From Alphaproteobacteria bacterium (lineage in GTDB: Bacteria; Pseudomonadota; Alphaproteobacteria; Ferrovibrionales; Ferrovibrionaceae), in assembly GCA_947473805.1 (NCBI GenBank), contig CANJGB010000027.1, forward strand, positions 1 through 47,901: a stretch of DNA of 47,901 nt. Direction: 5' to 3'. The position numbers and the translations under genes are program-made. This document shows positions 46,389 to 47,901 of the stretch, piece after piece. Each line of letters opens with the position of its first letter. Within the stretch, counting starts at the first letter, position 1. The notes under the pieces were generated by a model. It was not told the DNA's origin. It searched no databases and worked only from the letters and a program-made list of their open reading frames with translations.

Positions 46389-47189
46389 TCACCGCCCCTT
46401 GAACACCGGCTTGCGCTTCTCGAAGAACGCCTTCACGGCCTCCTCGTGGTCCTCGGTCATCGACGACATCAGCTCCAGGCCGATATGGCCCTCGGTGAGG
46501 GATTCGAACTGGCGGCGCAGCACCATGTTGATCGCCACCTTGGTCAGGCTGATGGCCATGGTCGCGCCGGTGGCCAGGCGCTCGGCCATGCCGTAGGCGG
46601 CGGCGTCGAGTTCCTCCAGTGTCGCAACCGACTTGTTGATCAGGCCGATCTCGGCGGCGCGCTTGCCGGTCAGCGGATCGCCAATCAGCAGCGCCTCGCG
46701 CGCGCGGGCATAGCCGATCAGCTGCGGCCACATCAACGCACCGCCGTCGCTGGCGGTGTAGCCGAAATTGACGTGCGGATCGCCGATCTTCGCGGTCTCG
46801 ATGGCGTAGGTCAGGTCGCAGAACAAAGCCAGCGACGAACCCAGGCCGATGGCGTGGCCGTTGATGCGCGCGATGATCGGCTTCTCCAGCCGCAGCATGG
46901 CGTAGATGATGCGCGTCGCCTCGCGCAGGCCGAACACCGAGGCCATGGGATCGCCCACATGGGCCTCCATCGCCTTCACGTCGCCGCCGGCGCAGAACAT
47001 GCGCGTGCCGGCGCCGGTCAGGACGACGACCTTGGTCTCCGGATCGCGGTTGATGGTCTCGAACACAAACTGCAGTTCGCTGTGCATGCCCTGGGTCGTG
47101 GCGTTGGCCGGCGGATTGTCCAGCAGCACGACCAGGACGCCATGCTCGCGGCGCTCGAACTTGAGGTGCTTGTAGTCTTCGATTTTCAT
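46389..47189 (-). CDS. Enoyl-CoA hydratase/isomerase-family protein
   Basis: The 266-residue crotonase-fold protein has the oxyanion-hole segments MFCAGGDVKAM and INGHAIGLGSSLALFCDL. Of the two classical hydratase glutamates, the second is retained (ARAREALLIGD). The position of the first reads H (IGDPHVNFG), while an aspartate is present in TASDGGALMW, as in a large 'DGG' subfamily. It may therefore be a hydratase with a changed base, or an isomerase or hydrolase. It stands alone upstream of a paired repeat. Confidence 0.82.
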   Translation of the reverse strand: MKIEDYKHLKFERREHGVLVVLLDNPPANATTQGMHSELQFVFETINRDPETKVVVLTGAGTRMFCAGGDVKAMEAHVGDPMASVFGLREATRIIYAMLRLEKPIIARINGHAIGLGSSLALFCDLTYAIETAKIGDPHVNFGYTASDGGALMWPQLIGYARAREALLIGDPLTGKRAAEIGLINKSVATLEELDAAAYGMAERLATGATMAISLTKVAINMVLRRQFESLTEGHIGLELMSSMTEDHEEAVKAFFEKRKPVFKGR

Positions 47190-47273
47190 CGCGTCCTCCC
47201 ACGGTCGCGCCGCCGAATGCTCTAGCGAAGTTATATAGGAGTCGGGGGGGCGCTCAAGCGGGAAAGGGCGCGC

Positions 47274-47306
47274 AAAAGAAAACGGCCCGGGATTGCTCCC
47301 GGGCCG
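47274..47306 (-). terminator. Intrinsic terminator of glnA
   Basis: On the minus strand CGGCCCGGGA and TCCCGGGCCG form a perfect 10-bp stem with a 4-base loop, followed by TTTTCTTTT. It lies 25 bases after the glnA stop. Confidence 0.88.
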
Positions 47307-47330
47307 CTTCGGTTCGTAGGGAACCGAGGA

Positions 47331-47901
47331 TCAGACGCTGTAGTACATCTGGAACTCGATCGGGTGCGGGGTGTGCTCGAGGGCGTACACCTCTTCCATC
47401 TTGAGTTCGATCCAGGCGTCGATGAAGTCGCTCGGGAACACGTCGCCCTTCATCAGGAACGCGCGATCCTTGTCGAGTGCCTCGAGCGCCTCGCGGAGCG
47501 AGCCGCACACCTGCGGAACCTTCTTCAGTTCCTCGGGCGGCAGGTCGTACAGGTTCTTGTCCATCGGGTCGCCCGGATGGATCTTGTTCTGGATGCCATC
47601 GAGGCCGGCCATGAGCATGGCCGAGAAGGCGAGGTAGGGGTTCGCGCCCGGATCGGGGAAGCGGACCTCGACGCGCTTGGCCTTCGGACCGTTGCCGAAC
47701 GGAATGCGGCACGACGCCGACCGGTTGCGCGCCGAGTAGGCGAGCAGCACGGGGGCCTCGAAGCCCGGGATCAGGCGCTTGTAGCTGTTGGTGCTGGGGT
47801 TGGTGAAGGCATTCAGCGCCTTGGCATGCTTGATCACGCCGCCGATGAAGTAGAGGCACATCTCCGACAGGTCGGCATAGCCGTTGCCGGCGAACAGCGG
47901 C
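47331..47901 (-). CDS. glnA: Glutamine synthetase type I, C-terminal part
   Basis: The reading frame continues past the right window edge; 189 codons are visible. The sequence starts [21 protein letters not shown] and includes [25 protein letters not shown], the glutamate-binding [10 protein letters not shown] and [29 protein letters not shown] contains the tyrosine that GlnE adenylylates in GSI-beta enzymes (Tyr397 in E. coli), so activity control by adenylylation is expected, consistent with glnE at 19845. GlnA makes glutamine from glutamate and ammonia. Its promoter, and the usual glnB neighbour, lie outside. Confidence 0.96.
   Translation of the reverse strand, partial: PLFAGNGYADLSEMCLYFIGGVIKHAKALNAFTNPSTNSYKRLIPGFEAPVLLAYSARNRSASCRIPFGNGPKAKRVEVRFPDPGANPYLAFSAMLMAGLDGIQNKIHPGDPMDKNLYDLPPEELKKVPQVCGSLREALEALDKDRAFLMKGDVFPSDFIDAWIELKMEEVYALEHTPHPIEFQMYYSV

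Overview
The window reads as a piece of chromosome from a GC-rich alphaproteobacterium, most likely Rhodospirillales-like. The main clues are an ATP12-family F1-ATPase assembly factor, a prfB with the alphaproteobacterial SPY variant, a cysE/Rrf2/cysteine-desulfurase/ferredoxin run, an alphaproteobacterial-type LexA box (GTTC-N7-GTTC) and dense 4-bp ATGA overlaps between genes. No rRNA, tRNA, CRISPR array, prophage or plasmid backbone was seen. By eye, positions 1-14,700 are somewhat less GC-rich and contain more decay than the rest.

Region 1 (1-14,700) is signal transduction and decay. The end of an IS5-type transposase (3-125) abuts a multi-PAS sensor kinase whose upstream part has been cut off. 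PBP1A and a 3-hydroxyisobutyrate-dehydrogenase-like gene follow. Next is a LOV (blue-light) hybrid histidine kinase broken by a -1 frameshift in a G run (about 7759-7763) and by an in-frame TGA at the kinase/receiver junction (7972-7974). A MarR-GNAT fusion carries a palindromic candidate operator. prfB keeps its programmed +1 frameshift (CTT TGA C at 9597-9603). A membrane hybrid kinase is divergent from a LuxR-type response regulator, which abuts a receiver-like protein end to end. A 162-aa orphan closes the region.

Region 2 (14,689-28,394) is housekeeping. It holds ATP12, a HAD phosphatase, queF, a small membrane protein, rluC-type pseudouridine synthase, a Bcr/CflA MFS exporter, crcB, bcp, glnE, a YhdP/AsmA-like protein, tyrS and anmK. 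The block glnE-bcp-crcB-MFS-rluC-small membrane protein is a tightly packed minus-strand unit.

Region 3 (28,395-33,600) starts with an AT-rich 325-bp intergenic segment. It holds a 10-bp tandem repeat array, two interlocking inverted repeats, a strong promoter and a perfect LexA-type box in front of a 103-aa protein I do not recognise. This is the best candidate for something undescribed. Then come an alpha/beta hydrolase and cysE-iscR-iscS-fdx, with an IscR lacking most of its Fe-S ligands, followed by a TfoX-like protein and a GNAT acetyltransferase.

Region 4 (33,600-47,901) contains a diguanylate cyclase, a complete branched-chain amino-acid-type ABC transporter (SBP-livH-livM-livG-livF), arfB, two lipoproteins, a DEAD-box RNA helicase, an alpha/beta hydrolase, parE, an acyl-CoA thioesterase with a small membrane protein, an enoyl-CoA hydratase-family enzyme and the C-terminal part of glnA. 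GlnA retains the adenylylation-site tyrosine and its modifying enzyme GlnE is also in the window. A paired palindromic repeat occurs at three intergenic sites (33,611, 38,176 and 46,316).
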